DNA of 64,000 nt from NCBI GenBank assembly GCA_037179515.1, contig JAXCGZ010009486.1, positions 105,001 through 169,000 of the forward strand. Reading direction: 5' to 3'. This document shows positions 53,600 to 64,000 of the stretch, piece by piece; position 1 is the stretch's first letter, and each line of letters begins with the position of its first letter. The notes under the pieces are model-generated. The model ran no database searches. It saw nothing but the letters and a program-made list of their open reading frames with translations, and was not told the origin of the DNA. Source of the DNA: Halocaridina rubra. Lineage: Eukaryota; Arthropoda; Malacostraca; Decapoda; Atyidae. A program made the position numbers and the translations under genes.

Positions 53600-54065
53600 G
53601 TAAGGTGGTTCGCTGGCTGGTATTGGCACAAGAAGACGATCGAGAGAAATTTGTCTTTATCTTTGTTGACAAATTTTTTGGAAATGGGACATCACATTGT
53701 TGTTTAAAATGTTCACTGCTCTGTTGGTCACAGTTTTGTCAGGGTGATGTCTGTCATTGAAAGCCTGCACAGCACTTATTGAAATTTTTTTCATGGTATC
53801 ACTTGAAACCTTTACCCTTTCTTCCTCCTCCTTCACTGATTGCTCCTCCTGCTCACATTGCAACTCGACAAATTCTTCTGTGGTGAGTTATTGTGTGTGG
53901 TCCTCCACCAGCTCCTCCACATCCTCCTTGTTGACCACCTAGTTTAAACTTTAGCCCATGGCCACAATCTCGTTCTCTACATTGACAGCTGTCTCCTGTT
54001 TGAAACCCTTCAAGTCTCTATCAGCCACACAACCTAGCCAAAGTTTCCTCCAGGCAGCCTGCAAC
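53600..54065 (-). pseudogene. Tigger transposase C-terminal fragment (third copy)
   Basis: Minus-strand frame VNKEDVEELVEDHTQ..TTEEFVELQCEQEEQ, then SDTMKKISISAVQAFNDRHH and NRAVNILNNNVMSHFQKICQ. This acidic segment and helix match the C-terminal part of Tigger proteins (compare LASDTEELTDEDLDN in T1). No catalytic domain remains. It may be the rest of the element whose 5' side is the adjacent MITE2-like piece. Confidence 0.6.
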
Positions 54066-54079
54066 ATGCAGCAAGAGAC

Positions 54080-55640
54080 TTCCTCCATGCCTTGTCAGTG
54101 AGGTTTATGCAGAACTGGACGTGGATTCCACAGCAGATGAACTTGCCTAGGCCATTGTTGAGCTTTCAAGTGGCAAATCTCCTGGTAACAATAACATACT
54201 AGATGAACTATTAATTGAAAGCAAGGACCTCCTTCCACCACACTTGCACAAACTCCTGAGTATATGTTGGAGGCAGGATGAATTTTCCCATGAAATGAAA
54301 GATGTGAATATCATTGCATTGGACAAAAACGGGGGGAACGAAGTAGACTGTAAAAACTACAGCGGCCTTTCTTTGCTCAGCATCACTGGTAAATCCCATG
54401 AAATGAAAGATGCGAATATCATTACATTGCACAAAAACGGGGGGAACAAAGTAAACTAATAACCACAGAGGCCTTCCTTTGCTCAACATCACTGGTAAAG
54501 CATTTGCTCACTTCATCTTGAAGCATCTTCATTAACTGATGGATTGAGTACTCCTAGAGAATCAGTGTGGCTTCAGATTCAGTAGATCAGCCGTGGGAAT
54601 GATGTTCTCTCATTGCCAACTGCAGGAGAAATGTCGTCTCCCAGTGATGTTTTTCTTTCCTTTTGATGGATGGCTCGGTACTCAACTTGGCACTCTGAAG
54701 GCACATACTAAGAGCAAGTCATCCTCAGTTAAAGATCTTCTCATCGCTGATATGGCACTGGTTGCTTACAGTGAATCAACATTACAGACAATGATGAATC
54801 ATCTTTCAGGGACATGCAGAGACTTCCATCGTCAAGTCAGCATCAAGAAAGCAGTCATCTTTACACAATATAGTGCTGCTCCAGGCAATATCATTTTGAA
54901 CAATAAATCACTTGAAGTTGTAAAGAAATTTTGCCACCTTAGATCCACAATCACTTCTCTTTAAACCTGGATAAAGAGAAAACCATCAGAATGGGCAAAA
55001 CATTAGCAACTTTTGGGAAGCTCGCAAAGAGAGCTTGGAACAACAAAATGCTGACGAGGAAAACTAAAATTATGAATTATAAAGCATCCGTCCTCAGCAC
55101 TTCTCTATATGGAGCATAAACCTAGTCATAATACTCAGCCCAGGGACAACAATTGAATACTTTTCTTCTCATATATCTCTGGAAGATCCTAGATATCAAA
55201 TGGTAAGATAAGATCACAAACACTGAAGTCCTCATTTGAGCACAACTTCCAAGCATGATATCCTTCCTATGCAAGAAAAGATTCAGATGGTTTGGGCACA
55301 TCAAAAGGATGGAAGACAACTGTTTTCCTAAGCAACTGCTGTTTGGTGAGCTAGCGCAAGGGCTAATTTCAAGAAGACAAAAACTGATATTGAAAGACGC
55401 TTGCTAGAACAGTATCATTAAATGCCACATTGATTGGAAACAATGAGGGAATAAACTGAGAACAATATAGCATGGAGATCAACAGTAGGTAGAGGAGTTA
55501 CTCAGCTAGAAGAACACTGAAATTTAGCTCTCCAAGCCAATTGGCAAAACAGAGTGGAGAAGCAGGCCCAATCAAGAGACTCCTTCAGCACTTTAAGGTC
55601 GAGCAATTGGGTTTTGCTTGTTAAACATAGGAAGAATCAT
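54080..55640 (+). pseudogene. decayed RTE-type LINE reverse transcriptase
   Basis: Plus-strand words SSGKSPGNNNILDELLIES, HEMKDVNIIALDKNGGN, YSGLSLLSITGK, LQEKCR, then a deletion of the middle RT. The palm is degraded to IADMALVAYS (near 54755). It continues with NNKSLEVVKKFCHLRSTITS, YKASVLSTSLYGA and KKRFRWFGHIKRMEDNCFP. Many stops. The 108-bp segment at 54287-54394 is tandemly repeated at 54395-54502. The RWFGH C-terminus suggests RTE-like ancestry, different from the copy at 20839-24288. Confidence 0.72.
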
Positions 55641-56036
55641 TCATGAATTAAGCTGCCGAAGAGACACAACCTGAATAAGGCATTATAACATCAAGCTGCT
55701 TTCACCTTATATCAAGACGAAAAGAAGCATACATATATAATCATTATATTATTTTGAGCACTTGCTCATATTTTACAGATTTAAGTTACTGGAGTATTTC
55801 ACCAGTTTCTTTCCATATTGAAATTGCTGTCAGTTGCAAATGTTTGAAAACCAATATATTATGTTAAGGTGTAGGAAAAACAAACTCCAATGCCACCCTA
55901 ATTACACTTTTATGATATAGATGGTTAGTGATCATGAAATAAAACTTTGGTTATACGAAGTAAAGCTAAGCAGGCTTGCATTACTTGATAAAAACTGTTT
56001 ATAATCTGTCATATAATTGTACTTTGCTTTTTTCAG
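55641..56036. other. gene-free stretch ending in a splice acceptor
   Basis: AT-rich sequence with no exon recognised. Its last bases (TACTTTGCTTTTTTCAG) form a pyrimidine tract and AG acceptor directly before the ATG at 56037. A non-coding first exon therefore probably lies further upstream. Confidence 0.55.
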
Positions 56037-56651
56037 ATGGCTCTCAATATTGTTACTCGGCAAAAAGTTTTACTGTCCTCTCTATTCATGGGTGGACCTC
56101 TGTGTTCATATGCAGCACTCAGATGTCCGGCATATTCATCTTTTAAAGTAATAAACAGAGTATATGAAAACATGAATGTGAATTTGACAAGTAAATGCGA
56201 TGCACTCGCGACACCTACACTTGTATCGAGCAGGCTTCTACATCATGGACATAAAAATATGACAGAAAATAACACCTATGCTACAGGAACCACATTATCA
56301 GAAAGAGACAGTGATAGTGAAAACGATAATGACAGTGAGAATGAAGTGAATATTCTCTTAGACTCAAAGACAAAGTTAAGTTCAAGGGATTGGAATAACT
56401 TAATGGAGAAGCTCAAATCAGATCATAGATATTCTCAAGTACCATCACTCGACGGAATAATCATGAAACAGTGTCTCCGTCAAGAGAACTATTGGCTCGC
56501 AACCTCCTATACTGAGTATCTGAATAGCCAAGGAAAAGAACCCAACTTACTTGGTCTTGGATGTTACTTACAGCTTTGTGGACTTAGTATTGAGGAATGT
56601 GGAGAAGAAAAAGTATTGGATGTTTACAACCAATTATGCAGCAAAGTGAAG
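56037..56651 (+). CDS. PRORP: first coding exon of a PRORP-like mitochondrial RNase P protein
   Basis: 615 bp, exactly 205 codons, from an ATG directly after a strong acceptor to AAG before GTAAAG (donor). Residues 1-35 (MALNIVTRQKVLLSSLF, then basic and small residues without acid) look like a mitochondrial presequence. Residues 89-107 are very acidic (DSDSENDNDSENE). From about residue 113 the sequence resembles the N-terminal PPR region of metazoan PRORP (SSRDWNNLMEKL; LLGLGCYLQLCGLSIEE; VLDVYNQL). PRORP is the metallonuclease of protein-only mitochondrial RNase P, which removes 5' leaders from mitochondrial tRNA precursors. Its NYN nuclease domain would be encoded by exons beyond the right edge. 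Another PPR protein is possible. Confidence 0.7.
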
Positions 56652-59600
56652 GTAAAGTTAAATATTGCTTTTGATATTAGATAAAACAATGATGATGTCA
56701 TACTCTATGATTAGAATGAAGCAAAGGTGATGGTTTATACTAACTGTGGAATGTTAAGATATTGTGTCCATGAAAAATATACCAGTTATGAGAATGATTT
56801 AATTTATTCTATTTTGTGAATAGTCACACCTTTAGGATTGCTTATTTAAAGATGACGTAATAAATGCTTGAAAATTTAGAAATTTCATTGCACACCAGTG
56901 TGTAGCAGTGGATCATGATTAAGATTTTTTAATGTTTGTTTCTTATCAAACGTAGATATCCAGTAGTATTATTAGGCAATATTGAGTGGCACTTCACAGA
57001 CTGTGGACTTCTGCATATCTTACTTTTCTCTGTCATTCCCAGCCCTTTTATATTAAAAGCTAAAATCCAAATAGTAGGAAAGTAATAAAAACTGGGGCAC
57101 TCTCTGGACTTAAATAGCTCTGTATCAAAGTTTTGCTGGATTTTAAATAGGTCTTGTGAAGAAGTACTTAAACATTATCATTTCCACTTATATGTCTGAG
57201 TCACTTTTCAGTTGTTTCTCTACTACAATCAAAATCATGTTGCTCTCATAAAAGAGACAGAACGAAGTATTCCAGCCATGCATTCAAATTGTTGATGCAC
57301 CTCATACAACCAATGTGGGCTGACACCCCAACTGACAGAGACATCTGAAATATTATGCTACCCCTCTTTGCATTTGTTGCCATTCTTGAAATATTTTTGT
57401 CTCACTTACATATACCAATACAGTGAGATATGTAATTACCGTTCCTATGTGCTATGTCTAACTTTCACTGTCATGTTTGATAGGGAACATTATTTTTACG
57501 CTTTACTTACAAAACTATGAATGGAAAATTACCTTGAATACTTGGAAAAATTTAAACCAGTAACAACCTCTGCCCGTGTTCATACACCTAATAATGTGAG
57601 TAATTTATCCATGTTATGCAATAACTTCTGATCAAGATTTTGTGATAATATTACTTCCAACATATTACTAGTGAGATTTTGGATTCGGGTTTGTTTTGAC
57701 CTATTTTGAAATGAAGACCAGATGCGTAGAGTGAATGCGTACAGCGTTATTACCCATATTTCCCTTGTGGGAGCACTCCCATTTGTTGTTTTACATATGG
57801 TACACAAAGAATATCCGCCATTGACATTGATGATAAAAAATGCCTCCAGAAGCTTAAGTTGCATAGGTATTTGCGTATTTGTTAGCGTTTATAGTTAATC
57901 ATATAGATATTGTTGAAAGCTTGTATTTTGATACAGTCTTACTTCAAAATGATAATTATTGGTCTTGTCTCAACAGAGTTGTCTTGAACTTGGAATTTCC
58001 CCCATAGATTTTAATTCAAATTCATAGGAACCCCTTTGACAAAAACCTCTTGAAATTATCAATTTCTAAAATATCCAAATGTTCAATGGCAAGTACAGTT
58101 CCATAAATATCACTTGGAGCCCTTTTCATATTTTTAAAAAACTTAAAACTCCTTCTTTGAAATATGGGGCTGGAATAGAAATATGTCTTTTCCAGGGAGG
58201 TTTTGTTGAAAAGAAATGATCCAAAAGTCCATTACATGTTCTGGTAATATATAATACTGTAATGATATTCCAGAAACTTTCACTTATCACATTTTAAGTA
58301 TTATATGAGAATAATTTTAAGGCTTATTAGAAGTATTAAGGCTTAAGCTCTCTTTACTCAGGTTTTGTACTAGATGTTATTGTTTACTGATTTCTGTAAA
58401 TTTCCCTACCCTAGATTAGTAACACTTTAGGTAAGCATTAATTGGGTCAACCATCCACATGTAGTATGGAACTACCGAATTCCAAGAATAAGAAAAAAAG
58501 AGGGGGAGGTTTTTGTATATGAAAAAGTTATTGATTTTTTTAATCCTCCTTCCAAAATATTATGTGTACCTTCTTTACCCAAATTGTATGCCCTTGTCCT
58601 TCTGTTGGAGCCATATCCTGACATGCTGTCAGTTTGAAGTAATGAAAATTAATTTGCATTCTTCATTGATTTTCAGTTTTGTAAGAAGTAATAGGAATGG
58701 AATATTGATGGTCAGTGCAAACCTGCCCTACAATAATAACCAATAACAATATTTGTCTATGTTAGCAATCCAAAACAATGAAAGTTAAAAAGAAAATGAA
58801 TATTATAAATAGCTTTCCCAAGAATATTAGCTCTTAAGTGTTCTTCACTGTCCCAAACCCCCTATGCACACTACTTGGGGCTTAGATAAACCACAAACTG
58901 TTATAACTACTGCTATGGCATTGTCCATGACTTCCCATTTGGCATTCTGAAGACAATCCTTTATCTCATATGCATGACCTTTTCCCTCTTCTACTGGTAA
59001 CACTCAATATATATGCCCTGAGGAACACCTTTATATTACTGTTACTAGAGAGTATGTAGGAAATATACACTGGGTGGCCTAGATACCGCTGAGACCCCTC
59101 CGTCTTTGGGAGTAACTCTTAGCCTTTCAAATTAGCAGGGAGAGACTATTAATTCCCCTTTGATGGTGAGAATTTATAAGTGGTTATATATAAGAGTTGA
59201 CAGCCACCCAGCATTTTCTTGATTCTCCATTCTTTCTACGCTTACACTTAGGGTTTCCTTCTCATATTCTTAAATAATATTATATAATCATTGGAGTGGA
59301 CTCATGCTGGAATGCAAGACTACTTATCACTTCTCTCAGGAAGCGTAGCCTATTCTCTTGAGCCTCACCTTGTTTGGTCTCTAAGGTCATCATCCATCTG
59401 AAGTACTGTATCTATTTTGCAGTCACTGTGAGAAAGTTTTACATGCTTGATATCAAGCCTCATCTGGATAGCAAGATTGTTTTGCAGTTAAAGCTGTGTT
59501 AAATGCAAGAAGGGGAGTATTCTATAGTACTTAGAGAATCATCTAGGAGAGACATAGAAATGTAGGACGTCTCCTCATCTGTATAAAAAAGGGAGTTGAA

Positions 59601-62600
59601 AGAGCTTTCATATCTTGCCTTTGCATATGCCTTGCAATTTTGTTTCTCATGCCAGCTAAGTCTTATTTGCATTTGCTTAAGACAAGTACCCGGACGATCT
59701 TGAGGAAGAGGACTTCATAAAGATCCTCATCCTCCATTTGAGGATCATTAGGAAATCCTTTTCTCCCTCTAAATTGCATGGGTACTTGTCTTTAGTGAAT
59801 GCATAAAAGACTTGTGTTGATGAGAGAAACAAAAAAGCAATTCATGTTGCTGAGAGAAACAAAAAAGCAAGTCATTTGCAGAGGTCAGATCTGAAAGCTC
59901 TTCTAACTTCCCTCTTATAAAGAAATGAGGAGGTGCCAGAAGAAATTAGAATAAAACATGTTATCAGGGAAGAATTGCTCAAAGAGGAGTGGAATGAAAG
60001 AAAAGTTTATATGACTAAATGGTAAGATCTGAAGCAAAATATTATCGTAGTATTCATGTAGAGTCAAATCTATTGAGGTATGATATATTCGTAAAGGAAG
60101 GGGCATAGGAATTTCCAAATTAATTCTTGGAAAAGGGAAGGCGGTGCCATCCCTATTGGTTCGTTGCCAAATTTCAGGGAACTAACCCTTTACTTCAGGA
60201 GCTTAGTTAGGGACCTCGAGGTCTGGGAAGTATTGTACAATTTCATACCAAAGGTCCACAAATGAAGACACTTCTTCCCTCAGTGAGGGAAGGATTTGAG
60301 GATAGAAAAAGGTGACTACTCCATCAGGAGAAGGAAATTACTCTCCGAGAGTTTAGGGCAATCTGAAGAAGTTTAAGATGGACTTTATTTTGTGTCGTTT
60401 GGCTTAAAATCTGATCACAGTGGTCTCACTTGGTAACTGGAAGATCAACTCCCCAACTTCCCTTGAATCTCGCAGGCCTACATTCACTTTTTCAAACACG
60501 AACTCGGAAAATTATTTTTAATTTTAATGTCTCTACCTTTCATGGACATTCCTTGAGACAGGCTTAGTATTATATAAAGATGGAATGTGAGGCTGATACT
60601 CCCAAAGACTCTTAGGATAATAGCAGTGTATACTGTACTGACATATCCTTTAAACATATTTTTTGTCATTTGCAAGCTTCAAACTGTGAATGAATTCTGC
60701 TTCTTTTTACTTCCATCCGGTCCAGATAATGCCCCAAGCACATTCTCATATATTTCCAAAGTATTCCGAAAAGAATCAAGAGGCCAAATACTCTTAAAGA
60801 GCCATTTACTTGGACGTTGGGTGGTATGGGGCATGTCAGAACTGTGCAGAGTTGAGACAAGAGTCATTCAGGAAACATGCACAAAAATTTCCCATTATAT
60901 CATAAGAAGTCACAACTCATACCTGCCAAGCACTTTGTAAGACTGGAATTTTGATGGGACTTTTGTTAATTACCATATAGGGTCCCATGTTCAAAACAAA
61001 AGGATGTGCTGAAAGCAATCACTCATCTGTAAATGAAGCCAAGAATCTCCAGATTTGAATGAAGGTAATTTAGAATCCCAAGTTGCATCTATGGTAGAAC
61101 CTGATATGAGAGAAAGAAATAAAGATCCTAATTCACTGGGTGAACATGTTCAGAGGCAAGGAAGGGACTCTACCAATGACTCTACACTGCTTTCTAAAGA
61201 TATGATTAGCTGCTAACACTTACGTACAGAAAAGTTTATTTGCTGTTTGACAGAGAGAGAGAGAAACATCCTTAATTAACTCTTGTTCATTCAACCAAAA
61301 CTACATTATTTATTGTAAAAATAATGGTTTAATGACAAATTCGTAATAATAATAATAATAATAAAAATAATCTCCACAATCATCATCAAAGAAAAATTAT
61401 TGTTGCCATTAATAATAATAATAATAATAAAAATAAGATCTAAGGAGAATTTTTGGAATAGACATCATGAAAATAATGCATAGCTACATTAAAACCCAGC
61501 AGAGAATTGGATATTCATTGCACATCTTTTATATTCCCTTCACACCTGAGAGGTCATTACACTCTCCATCTCTGTTTCTCTTTACTTTATGTATTCTTCA
61601 TGCCCAGGCCCAATAAACGCAGTTTTATTTTATTATTTTTTGGCCCGTCCTGGTGTCACAATCATTAAATTTTTTTTTCCTAAATGATTGTGACACCATG
61701 AGGGGCCAAAAAAAATAAAAAAATAAAACCGCTGGGTTTTAATATACCTCTGCATTACTTTTATGATGTCTATTCCATTTTTTTTATTTATTTATTTATT
61801 TATTTTTTATTTTTATTTTTTTTTAACATGGTGCTCCTACTTCGCGGTTTTTCACCTATCGCGGCCAGTCCTGGAACCGAACTTCCAAAATGATAAGAAG
61901 CAAGTCATATTTTACATGGCTCACATACACTATTCAAAAAGCACTCTTTGAATTGATTACTTTTTTCCTATTTTCTATACCTAATTCACACATATATGAG
62001 CAAATTCAAATTTCTTTTATTTCATGGCTATGACTATTATTTTTTACATTATTTGCATTCAGCATTCATAATGTACTAATTTAATAAAATGCCTTCCTCC
62101 TCAATTAGTATGTCTCCTTTTCGCTAACTATTACGTGCGTTATTTGTAGGGAGCTTTTATAATGTACAGTATTTAAAGTGCTGAATAATAGAATCCTCCA
62201 CAGGGTCTATGTATCAGTCACACATCTTTGTTTCTTGTAGTTCATTATGCATTACAAGTCACTCATCTCTTTTAGGGGAGTACCCTATAAGTGTAAAATA
62301 ATAAAAAGAAAATGATTAGTAACTAGTAAAAACTAGGACTAACCATGAGCCCGTATTACCTCCCAAAAAGTCTCAAATATTATTCCAACCATCCTCTGTT
62401 ATAGATTCTCTTGACAGGATGCATGGAGACACTCATCAAAGCCACATGTTAGGAAGGAAAAGTAAATTTTTTGTCTCCATTCAGCCATGAACCCTCACCC
62501 TACTAACCCCCCTATTCTCTTATTGGAAGTATTTGTCTCTCAAAATAGAATGATAGCTAGCTTGGCAATAGATGTGTGAGAGGAAGTTTAGTTTTTTGAA

Positions 62601-63074
62601 GTCTGTGGAAGTTGGGAGGTGTCTACCCAGATTGCTTGTAGAGCATATTACGAATATTTACTGTTTGGAGATCGAGGTCAATACTATTTTTTTCCCTCAG
62701 ACTGCCATTATTTCAGTAGAAACTTGATACTCATGAAGGAAGGGGTTTCTTCAGTAGTTTTGAACTATCTCACTATCCAAGCACCAATTTCAAGTCTGTT
62801 GCAGTACAGTAGTCTAATGTAATTATAATGAAATATTGTTCCTTTTATAGGTGAATAGTCCTAACGGCCAGTGAGCAGGCATTAGCTCATTGTTTGTGGA
62901 CTCTTCATAAAGTGATTTTGTTCCTTTCTGCTTCAAGCCATGTCTGCTAATACCTAACCATAATAACCTGACTAAAGCCATGTTTCAAATGAAACCTGTA
63001 ACTTTGAACTGTGGGTCATATCTATTCGTACATGCCCTAGTGATAGACATAGCTAATGACTATTTCATTTGCAG
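56652..63074 (+). other. 6.4-kb intron of the PRORP-like gene
   Basis: Starts GTAAAG and ends TATTTCATTTGCAG; phase 0. It holds a foldback (FB) copy at 61255-61890 and a 33-bp near-duplicate (TGAGAGAAACAAAAAAGCAA near 59822 and 59852). No other exon with good splice sites was found. Short open frames inside, on either strand, look random. Confidence 0.65.
61255..61890. mobile_element. rearranged foldback (FB) copy in the intron
   Basis: 61255-61680 matches the centre and right arm of FB (CATCCTTAATTAACTCTTGT, TTTTTGGAATAGACATCATG, TTTTTTGGCCCGTCCTGGTG). A left-arm-type piece follows in reverse order (61684-61780), then the right terminal part TTCACCTATCGCGGCCAGTC at about 61851. Both outer ends are decayed. 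Confidence 0.75.
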
Positions 63075-63281
63075 GTATTTGATGTCTCGCTGAGCGAACA
63101 TGCAATCATAGCTTTGACCAAAACCAGTGAATGGAGGCGAGCATTCAAACACTTACCTGTCATAAAAAAGCTATGCAATGTTTCTGCTAAAGTTTATAGT
63201 TCACTCATTGAGGCATGTTTTATGAATGGTGAATATGACACAGGGTGGCAGCTATTTGAAGCAATTTGCAGAGAAGAAAAG
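63075..63281 (+). CDS. PRORP: second coding exon of the PRORP-like gene
   Basis: 207 bp, 69 codons, phase 0 at both ends: acceptor TTGCAG before GTATTTGAT and donor AAAAG/GTAAGT at 63282. It encodes VFDVSLSEHAIIALT, EWRRAFKHLPVIKK and YSSLIEACFMNGEYDTGWQL, helix-turn-helix repeats of PPR type as in the PRORP RNA-binding region. The frame continues without adjustment from exon 1. The 3' 50 bases and the donor are copied in the following intron. Confidence 0.75.
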
Positions 63282-63520
63282 GTAAGTAAATCTATCCGTC
63301 CTCTTCATTTCTGTCACATTATCTTTGTCATCGTAATCGAGAGAGGGGAATTTATGAATATTTTATGACTTTTATGAATATGACACAGGGTGACAGCTAT
63401 TTGCAGCAATTTGCAGAGAAGAAAAGGTAAATAAATCTATCCGGCCTCTTCATTTCTGTCACCTTATCTTTGTCATCGTAACCGAAGAGAGGGAAATTTG
63501 TGAATATTTTATGACTTTTA
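63231..63520 (+). repeat. 145-bp tandem duplication covering an exon end and its splice donor
   Basis: GAATATGACACAGGGTGRCA occurs at 63231 and 63376. Both units include GCAATTTGCAGAGAAGAAAA followed by GGTAAGTAAATC (unit 1) or GGTAAATAAATC (unit 2), and the same intron sequence after it. Unit 2 differs at several bases. Confidence 0.9.
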
Positions 63521-63593
63521 CCATATAAGTATAGCGAATGCAACTTAAAAGAGTTACATGTGAAACTGAATAGTTATTATTAGCTTTCCCAGA

Positions 63594-63925
63594 CCTGCAT
63601 GGCCGAGCAGCCCATAGCTCCTAAGAAAGGCTACAGCGATCCCGGGCTTTCCCACAGAGCTCTCAGGGAGTGTATGTTGTGAAGTTGTTATTGTTCCTAG
63701 GCTGCTTGGTCTAACAACCTCGTACAAAAAACTGTGTGAATGGCATGGGTTGGTTTAGGTAGTTTGGCCTCCTTTGCTGCTCCTCTACTGAGTTGCTTGG
63801 CATCCTACTTTGAGTTCCAGCACTGCAGGATGGACCTACAACACAAATGCTGCCACTCCAGATTCTTTTTTGTTGTTGGCATATGTGGTTGTGTGCAGTG
63901 CAATATTCCATAATGTGTTTGCTTG
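63594..63925. mobile_element. dispersed repeat shared with 32120-32600
   Basis: Blocks GGGCTTTCCCACAGAGCTCT, TGTTATTGTTCCTAGGCTGC, GGTTGGTTTAGGTAGTTTGG, GATGGACCTAC and TATTCCATAATGTGTTTGC recur, partly in another order, at 32120-32600. It lies in the second intron of the PRORP-like gene. Confidence 0.5.
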
Positions 63926-64000
63926 TGTAATTGAATATTTTTCTTTATAACCTTTCTTTTCATTGGTGGTTGACTTTTTGTCTGTGTTAAATTGGTCTAG

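Noticed and set aside
57580..57864. Minus-strand 94-residue frame in the PRORP-like intron as a gene
   Set aside because: No recognisable domain, no splice context, AT-rich composition. Best read as chance.

Overview
This window looks like part of an arthropod nuclear genome, most likely a decapod crustacean (crab or shrimp). The signs are very long dinucleotide arrays (AT, AG, AC), several families of non-LTR retrotransposons, tRNA-derived SINEs, and many Tigger/pogo-type (TA-target) DNA transposons with their miniature derivatives. There is no operon structure and nothing prokaryotic. The species call is inferred from repeat style only.

Layout: (1) 1-5128 holds two head-to-tail minus-strand copies of a LINE called family A here: a near full-length copy with ORF1, endonuclease (EN) and reverse transcriptase (RT), and a 5'-truncated copy with an open 462-residue RT. 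(2) 5129-13260 has a tRNA-type SINE, a decayed EN/RT element, a CR1-like LINE fragment (family B), a SINE with a 19-bp target duplication, and a possible unknown inverted-repeat element. (3) 13260-17440 packs family A copies between CA/TG arrays, plus tRNA-like repeats and a 43-bp minisatellite. (4) 17715-24290 has an internally deleted family B copy and an RTE-like LINE whose EN is split by a family A fragment. (5) 24289-30290 is dominated by AT arrays, with hairpin-forming elements between them, a decayed family A copy and an RTE C-terminal fragment. (6) 30290-35356 is mostly featureless, with short SINE- and MITE-like repeats.

(7) 35357-54070 is the most unusual region. A chain of TA-target DNA transposons lies end to end, separated by AT arrays. 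A Tigger transposase gene (T1) on the minus strand is split by a nearly intact CR1-like LINE (36651-40317) and by a 1.6-kb TIR element (41548-43155). Next come TIR elements (family T3) filled with about 160-bp and 175-bp minisatellites, one inserted inside another copy of its own family; a second Tigger copy (T2) carrying a 1.06-kb foldback element; and a third Tigger C-terminus. A 180-bp minisatellite that recurs beside the Tigger fragments appears to be made of transposase coding sequence.

(8) 54080-55640 is a decayed RTE-type LINE. (9) 56037 to the right edge holds the only host gene recognised: two in-phase coding exons (205 and 69 codons) with clean splice sites, encoding the start of a PPR protein most like the mitochondrial RNase P catalytic subunit (PRORP/MRPP3). 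The exons are separated by a 6.4-kb intron that holds a foldback copy. The 3' end of exon 2, with its splice donor, is duplicated in the next intron. The later exons lie outside the window.

All family labels (A, B, T1-T3, MITE2, FB, S1, S2) are local names. Homology calls come from motif reading, not from database searches.
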